Below, piece by piece: positions 25,626 to 36,703 of a stretch of 64,000 bases of DNA (position 1 is the stretch's first letter; each line of letters begins with the position of its first letter). Source of the stretch: Sipunculus nudus (taxonomy: Eukaryota; Annelida; Sipuncula; Golfingiida; Sipunculidae). The stretch spans positions 53,840,659 to 53,904,658 of the forward strand of contig CM049313.1 of NCBI GenBank assembly GCA_026874595.1, in the 5' to 3' direction. The notes beneath the pieces were generated by a model that was not told the origin of the DNA, made no database searches, and was given only the letters and a program-made list of their open reading frames with translations. A program made the translations under genes and the position numbers.

Positions 25626-27434
25626 CACCCCATTCTGTTGACAGGTACTATAAACCTAATTTATTAGATATATATGTTGATGCAATTAAGAAATGTGAAT
25701 CAACTGAAATATTCACATATATATGTTATACTCTAAATGTATAGTTACATTTTCAAACCTGGAAAAAAATGATGTTATAAAAAAAGGAATTTATGTAAAA
25801 ATTGTTCATAATTTCCTGGCTCAAAAGAATGGGAATTAAAATTATTTGCTTTGTTTCTCTAGCTTTCTTGCCTGTTTTAAATATTTAATAATTATGAATA
25901 AACTTTTTTTTCCTGTAAGCTCTGATTAATTAAATTTCATATCCTGTACGTATATGCAAGGGTATTGTAACTCCCACCATCCCCTTCCCCCACCCCACTA
26001 AGTCCTTGCTCCTTCGCACTGTCAACAATAGTGCTATTGCTATAGCATAAAATTTAATAATTTGAAGAAAATATATACAGAGAGACAGAGGCGTTGTAAC
26101 TCCCATCGTAACCCCCCCCCCCCCCTCCATCAAGTCCTTCCGCCTGTGGAGTGGGGATTTTATAGCAACTGTATACATATCATAAAATAGAAAAAAAAAG
26201 TTTAATTAAAGTATAAATTAAAAAAATTGGATCTCATTAGACAAATGTGTAAAATGTTGAACTGTCAACAGCCTGTCAAAAAGGTATCCAATGAAAACGA
26301 AAGGTCAGATCTTAAAATATTATTTGCAACAATTTCTTCAATCATATCAAACAACCATAGCCTAGATTACCTCTTTCTCTCAGACTTTATTTACATTTCA
26401 TAATATTTTAGATTTTAACCGTCCAGGTGTTTAAGTACTGTTGAATGCTCCGTCCCTCAAACTCTATCTCCTTTTCTCTCTACATCCAACCCTCCTTGCT
26501 GCCCACACTGTTTCATTCTCCGAACCCCATCCCAATGTCAGCCTCAGTAAACGAGAAGTTGAATCAGATATATTCATATTTTTATATATTGTATAACTGT
26601 TTGTTTCCTATGTACGTGCCAGAAATTATGTCAATATTGTGTAATATGTAGACGTGGTGGGCATCAATATAATGTACCTAAAAGACCTAAGAGATATCAT
26701 GTCATACAGTCACAATTCATAAATCCACTCTTCAGCATAGTTAATAATAACATTATATATGTCAAATTGAAATCTTGCGGACATCCATACACTATAGATC
26801 CTTCAACAAATAGCCTTATCATCATTCTACCACTGCTTAGTGTTCTGTCATTGCATTCATATTTGCTCAAATATATTGCTATTTTCAACAGCTCCCAAAT
26901 AAATAAAAAATAAACCACTATATTTACTCCATATTAATCCATCAGTCAGGTAATTTCATACATGATTTACTCACATATGACATTATATTCCTTTTTAATA
27001 GCCTAATAGGTCCATGATATTCATAAGGTTTGTCGACTAAATATAGTATCACAATGGTGATACATTAATAGTTCAATCATGATCAGCTGAGCGCCGTGAC
27101 CCATAGGTCCCTTGTTTTTATTTTTCAAGAATTTTTCTCTATTTTTGAGACCTTTAAAAATGTGGACAGCTGTTAACAGGGCGAAAATCATAAAGACTGG
27201 ACCTAGAATCTTCATTCTTTACACACAGGGAGACCCATTAAAAATCCCATGGAAACCTGAAATTAGGTCAATTAAGCTGTATGGCTCCAAAATACCCCCA
27301 GAATAATGAAAAATTTGATACAAAAACTCCAGTATCTCAATAACTACAACACTGATGCTCATGATTTTTGGCATATATATTGATCATGACGTGTTCCATC
27401 AGTTTCAGCAGACTGGGTGCACCACTTCTATTTT

Positions 27435-29297
27435 TATGCCCCCGCCACAAAGTGGCCGGGGCATATAGTTTTACCCATGTCCGTCCTTCCGTCCTTCCGA
27501 AATCAAACAGTTGTACGGACTTTTTTTCGCAATGCCTGCAGATATTGGCCTGATTTTTGGTGTGTTGGCAGATATAGACCAGTTACAGATCGAGTTCGTG
27601 TTTCGTCCCTGTTGACCTACTTTTGACCGTTTTACGGCTCCTAAACTTAGAAAATTTCATGAAAAATTGAAATATTCATGACAGATACACATGTACGGAC
27701 TTTTTTTCGCAATGCCTGCAGATATCGGCCTGATTTTTGGTGTGTGAGCAGATATAGACCAGTTACAGATCGAGTTCGCGTTTCGTCCTGGTTGACCTAC
27801 TTTTGACCGTTTTACGGCTCCTAAACTTAGAAAATTTCATGAAAAATAGAAATTTTCATGACAAATACACATGTACGGACTTTTTTTCGCAATGCCTGCA
27901 GATATTGGCCTAATTTTTGGTGTGTGGGCAGATAATGACCAGTTACAGATAGAGTTCGCGTTTCGTCCCGGTTGACCTACTTTTGACCGTTTTACGGCTC
28001 CTAAACTTAGAAAAATTCATGAAAAATAGAAATTTTCATGACAAATACACATGTACGGACTTTTTTTCGCAATGGCTGCAGATATTGGCCTGATTTTTGG
28101 TGTGTAGGCAGATAATGACCAGTTACAGATCGAGTTCGTGTTTCGTCCCGGTTGACCTACTTTTGACTGTTTTACGGCTCCTAAACTTAGAAAAATTCAT
28201 GAAAAATAGAAATTTTCATGACAAATACACATGTACAGCCATTTTTAGCCCTCAGCTCATAGGCTGATGGGCTATTGTCGTCACCCAAGCTGTCCATCTG
28301 TCCATCTGTCTGTCCGTCCGTTCGTCCGTTCCGCGTCTGTTAACTTTTACCTTGTGAGCAGGATATCTCTAAAAGGATTCATCGTTGGAATTTTATTTCA
28401 GCAGTGAAGATGTATATCGATAAAAACTCGGTCAAGTTCGAAGATTGGTGACCTTGACCCATTTTTCTACATTTTAGAGCTGATTATAGAAAAACACTCA
28501 GAAGTATATATCTCAGGAACCATTGTGTGGATTTTCACAAAACTTACTATGATCATTGGGACTGATGGTCTGTATGTGCTGCACAATTTTGGTGGCGCCA
28601 CCTGCAATTTCTGATTTTTTAATGAAATTTTATCGGATTTTTTCAATTTTGGCCTTTTGTGCAGGATATCTCCAAAGGTATTCAACACAGGAACTTCATT
28701 TCTTCAGTCCTATTGCATTATATTAACAAAATCTTGGTCAAGTTCAAAGATGGGTGATCTTGACCTATTTTTCAAGGTCACAGAGCTTTTTTATAGAAAA
28801 AAACTTAGGAGCTTATTTCTCAGGAAGCATTTGGTGGATTGTTATGAAACATGGTATATACCTCTCCAATTTAAATTTATAAATGATTATCAACTTTTGC
28901 TAATATTCTAGTTTCGCAATGCAATGCTTACAGATACTGGCCTAATGTTTGGTCTGTAGGCGCATAATGACCACTTACAGATCCAGTTCGCGTTTCGTCC
29001 CAGTTAACCTATTTTTCACCATATGACAGATCCTGAACATAGAAAATTTCATGAAAGACAGAAATTTTCATGAAAAATGCACATATATGGACTTTTTTTC
29101 ACAATGCTTGCAGATACTGGCCTGATTTTTGGTGTGTTGCTTGATAATGACCCTTTACAGATCGAGTTTGCATTTTGCCCTTGTTGACCTACTTTTGACC
29201 ATACAACACTTCCTGAACTTAAAAAAATTTACAAAATTTAACAAATGTTTCTAATTTGCCCCAGGCGGGGGCATTCGTGTCGTTCCGACACATCTAG
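27435..29297 (+). mobile_element. HL-C: CTAG-ending Helitron-like element nested in HL-A
   Basis: The head T-ATGCCCCCGCCAC AAA GTGGCCGGGGCATA is a strong hairpin, followed by GTCCGTCCTTCCGTCC. Four and a fraction cores of 180 bp (near 27512, 27693, 27872, 28052) each contain GTACGGACTTTTTTTCGCAA, GGCCTGATTTTTGGTGTG and ACCTACTTTTGACCGTTTTA. The fifth core is split by HL-D. The 3' end has GGCGGGGGCAT (inverse of the head), hairpin GTGTCG TTC CGACAC, and tail ATCTAG at 29297. T runs flank both ends. The unoccupied HL-A core at about 45854-45872 shows the target as a single T run between CCACCTCTA and CAAATTTTTACG. Confidence 0.85.
28246..28911 (+). mobile_element. HL-D: CTAG-ending element nested in an HL-C core
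   Basis: Head TAGCCCTCAGC TCATAG GCTGATGGGCTA is a hairpin, then GTCCATCTGTCCATCTGTCT-type microsatellite. The body has two diverged cores (GTGAGCAGGATATCTC / GTGCAGGATATCTCCAAA; TTGGTGGCGCCACCTGC). The 3' end is degenerate but finishes ATTCTAG at 28911. A better 3' end of the same family (GCTGAGGGCTTTTGTCAGC ... TTATTCTAG) is at 60340-60376. Left T run (four, not counting the element's own T) plus right T run (three) equals the seven Ts of intact neighbouring cores, so the insertion added no target duplication. Confidence 0.8.
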
Positions 29298-29821
29298 TTT
29301 TTCAAATTTTTACGAATTATCTTCTCTATTTTGGAGACCTTTAAAGATGTGGTTATCTGTCAACAGGGTACAAATTTTAACAACTGGATCTAGAATCTTC
29401 ATTCTTGTCATGCAATGAGGCCCATGAAAAGTGTCTGTGGAAACTTGAAATTAGGTCTCTGTTACCAATATCCTTCAAGCTATAGGACTCCAAAGTATCC
29501 CTCAGAATAATGGAAAATTTGAAACAAAAGCTGAAGTATCTGAACAATTAATCCAGAGACCACCATGCTTCTTTTCATAGATATTGACCATTAAGTGTTT
29601 TTATTAGTTTCTGCAGACTAATGGAGCCACCTGTATTTTTTTTAAAGTTTACGCATTTTTTCTCTATTTTTGAGATATATTAAAACAGACACATTCTCAG
29701 CCTGTTGGTTAATCTATTTGATGCTTCAGTTCAATGCTTATATACTACCATTCAGATAATAAAATTTCCTTTTGCAAATCTCTTCCCAGTCAGCTGAGCG
29801 TCATGACCCATGGGTCACTTG

Positions 29822-29870
29822 TTTTAATTTGCTCCAGGCATGGGCATTCTGGTAGTTCCGACACATCTAG
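29822..29870 (+). mobile_element. Right part and 3' end of the outermost HL-C
   Basis: TTTTAATTTGCTCCAGGCAT then GGGCATTCTGGTAGTTCCGA and CACATCTAG, followed by TTTT. It aligns with the intact HL-C 3' end at 29250-29297. It continues the HL-C fragment that stops at 21502, so the whole 21503-29821 HL-A was inserted in a T run of this copy. Confidence 0.75.
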
Positions 29871-31910
29871 TTTTATTAAGAATCATAATGCACTTACATT
29901 TTTTGTAATAATTGAAATAAGAATAAAAGTTTTATGCTCTTCCTTCAGTTAATGAGCAATCTATTTTTCTCAGATTTGAATTTCAAAATTCCAGTTTCTA
30001 ATAGGAATAAAGAGAATATTCAATCCTCCTGTGGGGGGGGGGGGGGGGGCTGGAATTCTCTTCTGTTTTGTTGAGAATAAGAAATCTCATTTTCCTTTGA
30101 AAAACATGAATCATTTCATACCATCTGTTGATTCACATTTTTCCAAGGTTTTCTAGCCTTCCAGATTCTCATCGGCCCCCCCCCCTGTGGATACATATAC
30201 CTGTCTATACAGGTAGTGCATGTGGCCCATACAGACCAGACTAGCTCAGGTAATTGGATTCTAATCTGCATCATCTCTATATGAGCCCTGGAATATCAGA
30301 TGTTCTGTGGATGCTGAGGGCAGACTGTTAGCATAATAAATTGCCTCATGGAGCCTATCATTGCTGTTTGCTGTCCAGACTGTGTCTGGTACTGGCAGAA
30401 TTATATTGCTGTCTGTCATAAGGTTGTGGATGGCACTTGCTGGTCATCAGGGCAGCACTATCACGCAACTGTCTGTTCTTATTTCTACAACCAGCTTTAG
30501 AATTCCTCTTATTGCAACACGGGCATCATGGTTCTGCTGATACTAAACATGAAAACAGCTTCAGATGGCAAATGTTAATATCAGTTAATTGAAAAAGGAT
30601 GGATCACTCAGGGGTGCCATTTCACTTTTTATTATTTTTTTTTTAGCCAAGAGCAGAACACATTGATGCTGATATACTTATATAATTACTTCATTGTTAA
30701 TTAATTGCATAACAGCAAAACAAAAACTAAAAATAAAACACAGTTCTTCAGTTAGTGAGATATGCATCAGCATGCTAACTGATCAAAAACCTCTCTGTTA
30801 AATAACTTTCACTTTGTAAAAATCTTGTCCGGGTATGGTTATTTGTGACAGCTTCGTTTTCTAGCTGAATGTCTTTTTCTGTTTTGTTTTAAATTAGTGA
30901 AGTTCTAAATTTTTCATTGATAAAATGCAATTGTTTTAACTGAAAGAAAACCAAATACTAGATTTCAGTCCATTTTTACCTTGACCAGTTTGTTGGGGAT
31001 TGTTTCCATTTGTGAAAGCACTCAGTGCTTTGCTGCATGCAAAAAGGTTGACCATTGATAGCTGTTGGTTAATAAAGTGGCAGTTATAAATAAACCATTT
31101 CTAAAAGTTTGCCAGATGTTATGGATTGTTTTATGACACCAGTAATCATTTTATATATAGCTTTATAATCTTCAAGTAGTCAGAAGATCTTTGTGCCCAG
31201 ATAAGAATATAGTACATGAAAAACCATTATCTCTTGGAATCTTGCCATGGCATTTTTTGGTGACATAACGTTGTGTTGATGTTTTAGTGTTACCAGTACC
31301 AAATTTTATGAGGAACCAGTACCTGGTGGCAATCATGAAATTCACATCGTCACCAAGTATCATTTAATGTCAGCTTATTCCGGATCAAGCGCCGGCCTTA
31401 ACTGTGGTGCCTGGGGGATTTGCCCAACCATTAAAGCATGAATTCTCAGACTGCCATGAAGCACTGAAGGACAGAACTTGAGTGGAGCTGAGGAAAACCT
31501 GTGTAAATAATGAATAGGAACACATTAGTTGCATGTCACCAGTCCTCCAGGTAAACCCAGTGAATCTGCTGTCGGGTAGCTGGCTGGCTGGGCTGCTAGC
31601 ACCAGGAGGGCTGGCTGGTTATGAAGTACTACAGCCCAGAAGCAAGGCTGCATTGAAACCAGCTTTTATGTTACTGTTGTCTAAATTTAGCTCTGCCTTT
31701 AACCCACCTCCCTTATTGATCATTATGTATGCTTGTCAGTCTTTCCTCCAACCATAGTTTGACCTAGGTTAGTGGAAATGATGAATTCTCCTGTGTACAC
31801 TTTATTCTAATGAGGATGGATGTGGTGGGTGCACACGTGCACCTTTGCATGTATATTTCCTCTTTTGCAGGCACAAATTGTACAAAAGGGTGCGCACTTT
31901 AGCTTTTAAT
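29871..31910. other. Non-coding DNA, no gene seen
   Basis: Includes a 17-base poly-G tract at 30033-30049 and a C run near 30178. No supported coding sequence; an HL-B copy starts at its right edge. Confidence 0.45.
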
Positions 31911-34816
31911 TGTATCCGCCAAAATGAAGTTTTGCGGATACTATGTTTTTGACGGGGTTCCGCCGCCGCCGCATTCGTTTCCAGAGAACTCCTCTGAGAC
32001 TACTGGACGGATTTTCCGAAACTTACACAAATTATCGGGTCACATGTGAACTGGTGCCTAACCAAGTGGCCTTGACCTCTGACCTTTCCTCTCTGCCCAG
32101 CATCTGTTTGTGCATCTGTTTCCACACATAAACCCACATATCTCAGGAACCGTTTGACCGATCAGGAAATTTTTTTTACACAAATGTAGCCCTTGGATAG
32201 CTTTACAACATACACAAAAAAGGTGGCGCCACCTGCAACCATGTTTGCACAGTGTCCATCTGTTCATCTGCCTTGGGTTAAAATCACTCATATCTCTGCA
32301 GTTGTTTGGCTAATTACCTAAAATTCGGCATGCATATACATCCTAGATAGCATTTTACACAAATGTAGCCCTTGGATAGCTTTATAACATACACAAAAAT
32401 GGTGGCGCCACCTGCAGCCATTTTTGCACAGCGTCCTTCTGTTTGTATGCCTTGGGTTAAAATCACTCATATCTCTGCAGTGGTTTGACCAAATTACCTG
32501 AAATTCGGCATGAGTATACATCCCGCATAGCTTTCTTGATTTTATGACAGGTGGCGCCACCTATTTTCACGTTCACACTGCAGACATTAATGCTTATATG
32601 TCTGGAACCGTTTGACCAATCAGGAAAAAAAATTTACACAAATATAGCCCTTGGATAGCTTTATAATGTACACAAAAATGATGGTGCCACCTGCAGCAAT
32701 TTTTGCACAGGGTTCATCTGTTTGTTTGCCTTGGGTTAAAAGGACTCATCTCTGCAGTGGTTAGACTTTTCCACCTGAAATTTTGCATGTGTATACATCT
32801 TGGATAGTTTCTCGTTCAAATAACAGGTGGCGCCACCTACAATAATGTTTACGTTGCACAGATCCATTCTAATATGTAACACATGTACCGTAAAATCTGT
32901 GAAATTTCGTACAGAAAAAAAAAATTTAATTTGTGGAAGTCCGAAATTTAACAGTCGATTTCAGCAGTTTTAAAATTATGGTCGTGACAACTTAAGATGC
33001 CTCGTCGGCAGTGAGATAATAGGAGCCTCAAGTATTCACTCGCCGATTTTGCATTCATCCGTGTGAACCATGAAGTTTCATGAATAAAAACATTATTTTC
33101 TATACTTGTGTTGTTTATTTTATATTAAAATCAGTTTGGAAAGGAATCTGAAAAGTATATATGAAGGATTTAATCCTGTCATGAAGCTCGACACCCGTAC
33201 ATGCTTTCGTGACATCCGGGGCTTTGCCCGGAGAGATCGTTTTTCAGGTGGCTTACGCATGGAAATCCCCACTAACGGTGCACAAAAAGCAAGAGGTCTT
33301 TAGATCACTTAAAGAGTTAATCGATCCTGATTATCCAATATCAAATATCCAACCTCTGTTAAACTTCATGAACGTCTGCCAGCGCTTTGATGTACGTACC
33401 GTTTGACCTCGTGTGACCTTGTTTGTTGGGCGATACGGAGCCCGGGTACTCGAAACTGAGTCATTCTTGTGTGACATTTAAGATATTTATTGTAAATGTT
33501 TTAATGGAAATTAGCATTAATTTCAAACTGATTAACATTGGCATTACATACACATCGGAGCGCTGAGTTTGCTTGAAACAGACCAATTTGGCTTACACAT
33601 GGAAATCCCCCTTTACGGTGCACGTAAAGCTAGTTGTCTTCAGATCATTTACGGAGTAAATCCTGATTATCCAATATCCTATTTCCAACCTCCGTCAAAC
33701 TTCTTGGACGTCTGCCAGTTGTTCACGGCGCGTCGCTCGCATCCCGGACAATAAAGCAACTCACATTCGAGATATTTTAAGTTTTTTTTATTGTCGCTGG
33801 AAACAAAAATCTTAGTTTTCAGTCAAATTACATTCTATATGATGTAGATATAATTCATATAACTGCATTAAATGCGCCGGTATTCAGGACCCTGGATACC
33901 GCCGCATAAAAAGCTTCAGAGTAAACTGGCGAACTTCAAACCCTTGGCGGAAAAAAAAATTGTGTAAAATAAAATAGTACGTTTATGACAAGGAAACTTT
34001 AAGTAATCTAAGGGAGATATAGTACTTTATTCGAATGACCAAGAAATTCAGCTAAATATTATGTTTTAGTATGTAAACAAGACTCACTTTTAAAACTTTG
34101 CAACGCTGCACTTGAAACTTTCTCAGAATCTGAAACAATGAACTGTGTGACCTTTGCTCGCTGAGCCAACACGGCCCATTACTACTGGTTACACAGGCGG
34201 CTGCCGGCCAGAGCAGACATCGTTCCCCGTGTATCACCGTTTATTAGGATAATACATATTCTTCTAATCAACATTTAAAGTGGACAAACACTGTCTAAGT
34301 GGTATGTTATATGCGTATTTGATAAGAATATCTTTATTTCTTAACGAATACGACATTTTAAGACGAAATATAAGAATTTAATTGTCATGTGGAATGTCTC
34401 CAGTTTCCTCAAGTCATCTTCTAGGGCTCTCGCACAGCGTAGCATAGTAAGAGAGGACGGGTGCTAGGGCTATAATTCATATTAATTATCAATAGCATGG
34501 CATTCGCATCGATCGGACCGGTAGGCTTGTTCAAAACCTGATAATAGGGTGAGGTTACGTCAGTGTTACATTCACGGCAGTCTTGCTAATGCCTAATATG
34601 GCGTAACAGACCATCGGCAGTTCGAAATTTAACATGTCATTTTAATAATTATGATTACTGAAGAAAGACCGTGTAGGAAATTCATCGAGGTACGAAATTT
34701 CACAGATTTTACGGTAACTCTATTTCCCCTTGCCACTCAAACCATGCCTCACTTCATCCGTCCTACTCTGATTTTGGCGGATACACGTAGTCGCTTGTTG
34801 ACTACCCGTATTCTAG
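31911..34816 (+). mobile_element. HL-B copy 1, interrupted by a TA-flanked element
   Basis: Head T-GTATCCGCCAAAAT GAAG TTTTGCGGATAC is a hairpin followed by TATGTTTTTGACGG and a CCGCCGCCG tract. Cores of about 270-280 bp carry AAATCACTCATATCTCTGCA, GGTGGCGCCACCT, TAGCCCTTGGATAGCTTTA and TTTTTGCACAG. Near the 3' end stand TTTTGGCGGATAC (inverse of the head), hairpin GTAGTC GCTTGTT GACTAC and an 11-base tail CCGTATTCTAG ending at 34816. The left flank ends in TT and the right flank begins with TT. Positions 32888-34714 are a later insertion. The short ORFs within are repeat translations. Confidence 0.85.
32888..34714. mobile_element. 1.8-kb terminal-inverted-repeat element with TA target duplication
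   Basis: The first 25 bases (32888-32912, starting CCGTAAAATCTGTG) and last 25 (34690-34714) are perfect inverted repeats. TA precedes the left end (32886-32887) and follows the right (34715-34716). The unoccupied HL-B copy at about 36590-36615 reads AACACATGTAACTCTATTTC, showing one TA where the filled site has two. A TA duplication is typical of Tc1/mariner and a few other cut-and-paste groups. The interior is richer in CpG than the surroundings and holds two diverged copies of a segment of about 160 bp (near 33245-33400 and 33588-33735, sharing ATGGAAATCCCC and CTGATTATCCAATATC). No transposase ORF is visible, so it is non-autonomous; the superfamily is not certain. Confidence 0.88.
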
Positions 34817-35369
34817 TTATCGAATCCTGTGTCGGTAGTCTTGAGGACCAACCCTTCACCACACTGTAATTTCACATATTTTTTATAGGCTCTTTAGTTC
34901 TGGTGTAAAAAAAAGGGTAACAGAATGACTATTTATAAACATAACTTGGGTTGAAATGTATGACTTACTGGTTTCCAGAGGAATTTATTTTTGTTGATGG
35001 AAATTCAAAATGCCTGACCCTATTCCTGACTAGGAATGTAAAATGTTCGGTAGTATTCCTTATCTGTGGCGGGAAATCAGCGGCGCTGGTCATTTTCCCA
35101 CTTACATCAAATACTTCCAGTACGTGGTATAAAGCAAAATTCACTTTTTCTCTTTTTGATTCTGAAAGAAAATCATTTCGATTATCCAAAATTTTCAATT
35201 GAAAGATATGATAAAAAATAAACTGCTTCTGGTTATCGTCTGACCCTATCTCTCTTCTGTTGACCAGCATATATTTTGATCTCCATACCTCGAAATCCAT
35301 TAACACTTGTTTTATCAAAGATGCAGTAAGAAAAGTGCTAGAAATGTTTATAACTTGGATATAAATAAT
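34817..35369. other. Spacer between two HL-B copies
   Basis: Unique-looking sequence of about 550 bp. A 138-codon minus-strand ORF covers 34965-35381; I see no known motif in it, but it is long for a spacer of this size and its coding status is open. Confidence 0.4.
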
Positions 35370-36703
35370 TGTATCTGCCAAAACGAAATTTTGCGGACCC
35401 TATGTTTTTTTACCGGGTTCCGCCGCCGCCGGGTTCGTTTCCGGAGAACTCCTCTGAGACTACTAGACGGATTTTTCCGAAACTTACACAAATTATCGGG
35501 TCACATGTGAACTGGTGCCTAACCAAGTGACCTTGACCTCTGACCTGTCCTCTCTGCCCAGCGTCCGTTTGTGCATCTGTTTCCACACATAATCTCACAT
35601 ATCTCGGGAACCGTTATAAAATCACTCATATCTCTGCAGTGATTGACCAAATTACCTGAAATTCGGCAAACGTATACACCCCACATAGCTTTCTTGATTT
35701 TATGACAGGTGGCGCCACCTACATTCATGTTCACGCTGCAGACATTAATGCTTATATCTCCAGACGCGTTTGACCAATCAGGAAAAAAAATGTACACAAA
35801 TGTAGCCCTTGGATAGCTTAATAACATACACAAAAATGGTGGCGCCACCTGCAGCCATTTTTGCACAGGGTCCATCTGTTTGTCGGCCTTGGGTTAAAAT
35901 CACTCATATCTCTGCAGTGGTTTGATTAATTCACCTTAAATTCGGCATGCCTATACATCCTAGATAGCTTTCTTGATATATGACAGGTGGCGCCACCTAC
36001 CTTCACGTTCATGCTGCAGACATCCAAACTCATATATCAAGAACCGTTCGACTAATCAGGAAAATTTTTTTACACAAATGTAGCCCTTGGATAGCTTTAT
36101 AACATACACAAAAATGGTGCCGCCACCTGCAGCCATTTTCGCACAGCTTCCATCTGTTTGTCTGCCTTGGGTTAAAATCACTCATATCTCTGCAGTGGTT
36201 TGACCGAATTCCCTGAAATTTGGCATGTGTATACATTCTGCATAGCTTTCTTGATTTTATGACAGGTGGGGTCACCTAAATTCACGTTCACGCTGCAGAC
36301 ATTAATGCTTATATCTCCCGACGCGTTTGACCAATCAGGAAAATAATTAACACAAATGTAGCCCTTGGATATCTTTATAACATACACAAAAATGGTGCCG
36401 CCACCTGCAGCCATTTTTGCACAGCATCCATCTGTTTGTCTGCTGTTGGATAAAATCACTCATATATCTGCAGTGGTTTGACTTTTCCAAATGAAATTTT
36501 GCATGTGTATACATCTTGGATAGTTTCTCGTTCAAATAACAGGTGGCGCCACCTACAATCATGTTTATGTGGCAGAGATCCATTCTAATATGTAACACAT
36601 GTAACTCTATTTCCCCTTGCCACTCAAACCATGCCTCACTTCACCCGTCCTTTTCTGATTTTGGCGGATACACGTAGTGGCTTGTCAACTACCCATATTC
36701 TAG
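35370..36703 (+). mobile_element. HL-B copy 2 (uninterrupted)
   Basis: Head GTATCTGCCAAAACG and partner TTTTGCGGACCC (hairpin with mutations), CCGCCGCCG tract, then four cores with AGGTGGCGCCACCT-type palindromes. Subterminal TTTTGGCGGATAC is followed by hairpin GTAGT ... ACTAC and tail CCATATTCTAG ending at 36703. TT stands on both sides. This copy supplies the unoccupied site for the TA-flanked element in copy 1. Confidence 0.85.

Larger units (their letters stand above)
22546..27114 (+). mobile_element. HL-A': sub-family element nested in HL-A
   Basis: It has the same head hairpin as HL-A, then a long GTCC tract (about 22590-22636), but a different body. Two diverged units start near 22640 and 23350 (GGCACGTTTTGAAACC; ATCCCCTACCATGCC; GTTTTAAGTTATG(T/G)GC). 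Then come larger units, each with a poly-C tract near 24115, 24395, 24957 and 26111 and TGTAACTCCCATC lead sequence. The 3' end is CAGCTGAGCGCCGTGACCCA then TAGGTCCCTTG at 27114. It sits in a T run of the outer HL-A core, which resumes at TTTTTCAAGAATTTTTCTC. A second copy of this sub-family lies at 57479-62550. Confidence 0.75.
21503..29821 (+). mobile_element. HL-A: Helentron-like element, interrupted twice by nested elements
   Basis: The head at 21503 (TAGCTCAGCTGACT CTA AGTCATCTGAGCTA hairpin) is followed by GTCC-type microsatellite and GTTAACAAGGCACAAATTGT. Cores of about 340 bp follow, each with TTTTTGAGACCTTTAA, GACTGGACCTAGAATCTTCA, TTAGGTCTCTGTTACCCATA and a GGTGGCGCCACCTG-type palindrome. 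The element is broken at 22546-27114 by HL-A' and at 27435-29297 by HL-C, and resumes after each in the same core register. The 3' end has CAGCTGAGCGTCATGACCCA then TGGGTCACTTG at 29821. The two insertions account for about 6.4 kb of its 8.3-kb span. No protein-coding capacity. Confidence 0.8.

Noticed and set aside
31911-33303. Degraded coding gene suggested by many short ORFs on both strands
   Set aside because: All fall within HL-B cores or the TA-flanked element and repeat in the other HL-B copies.
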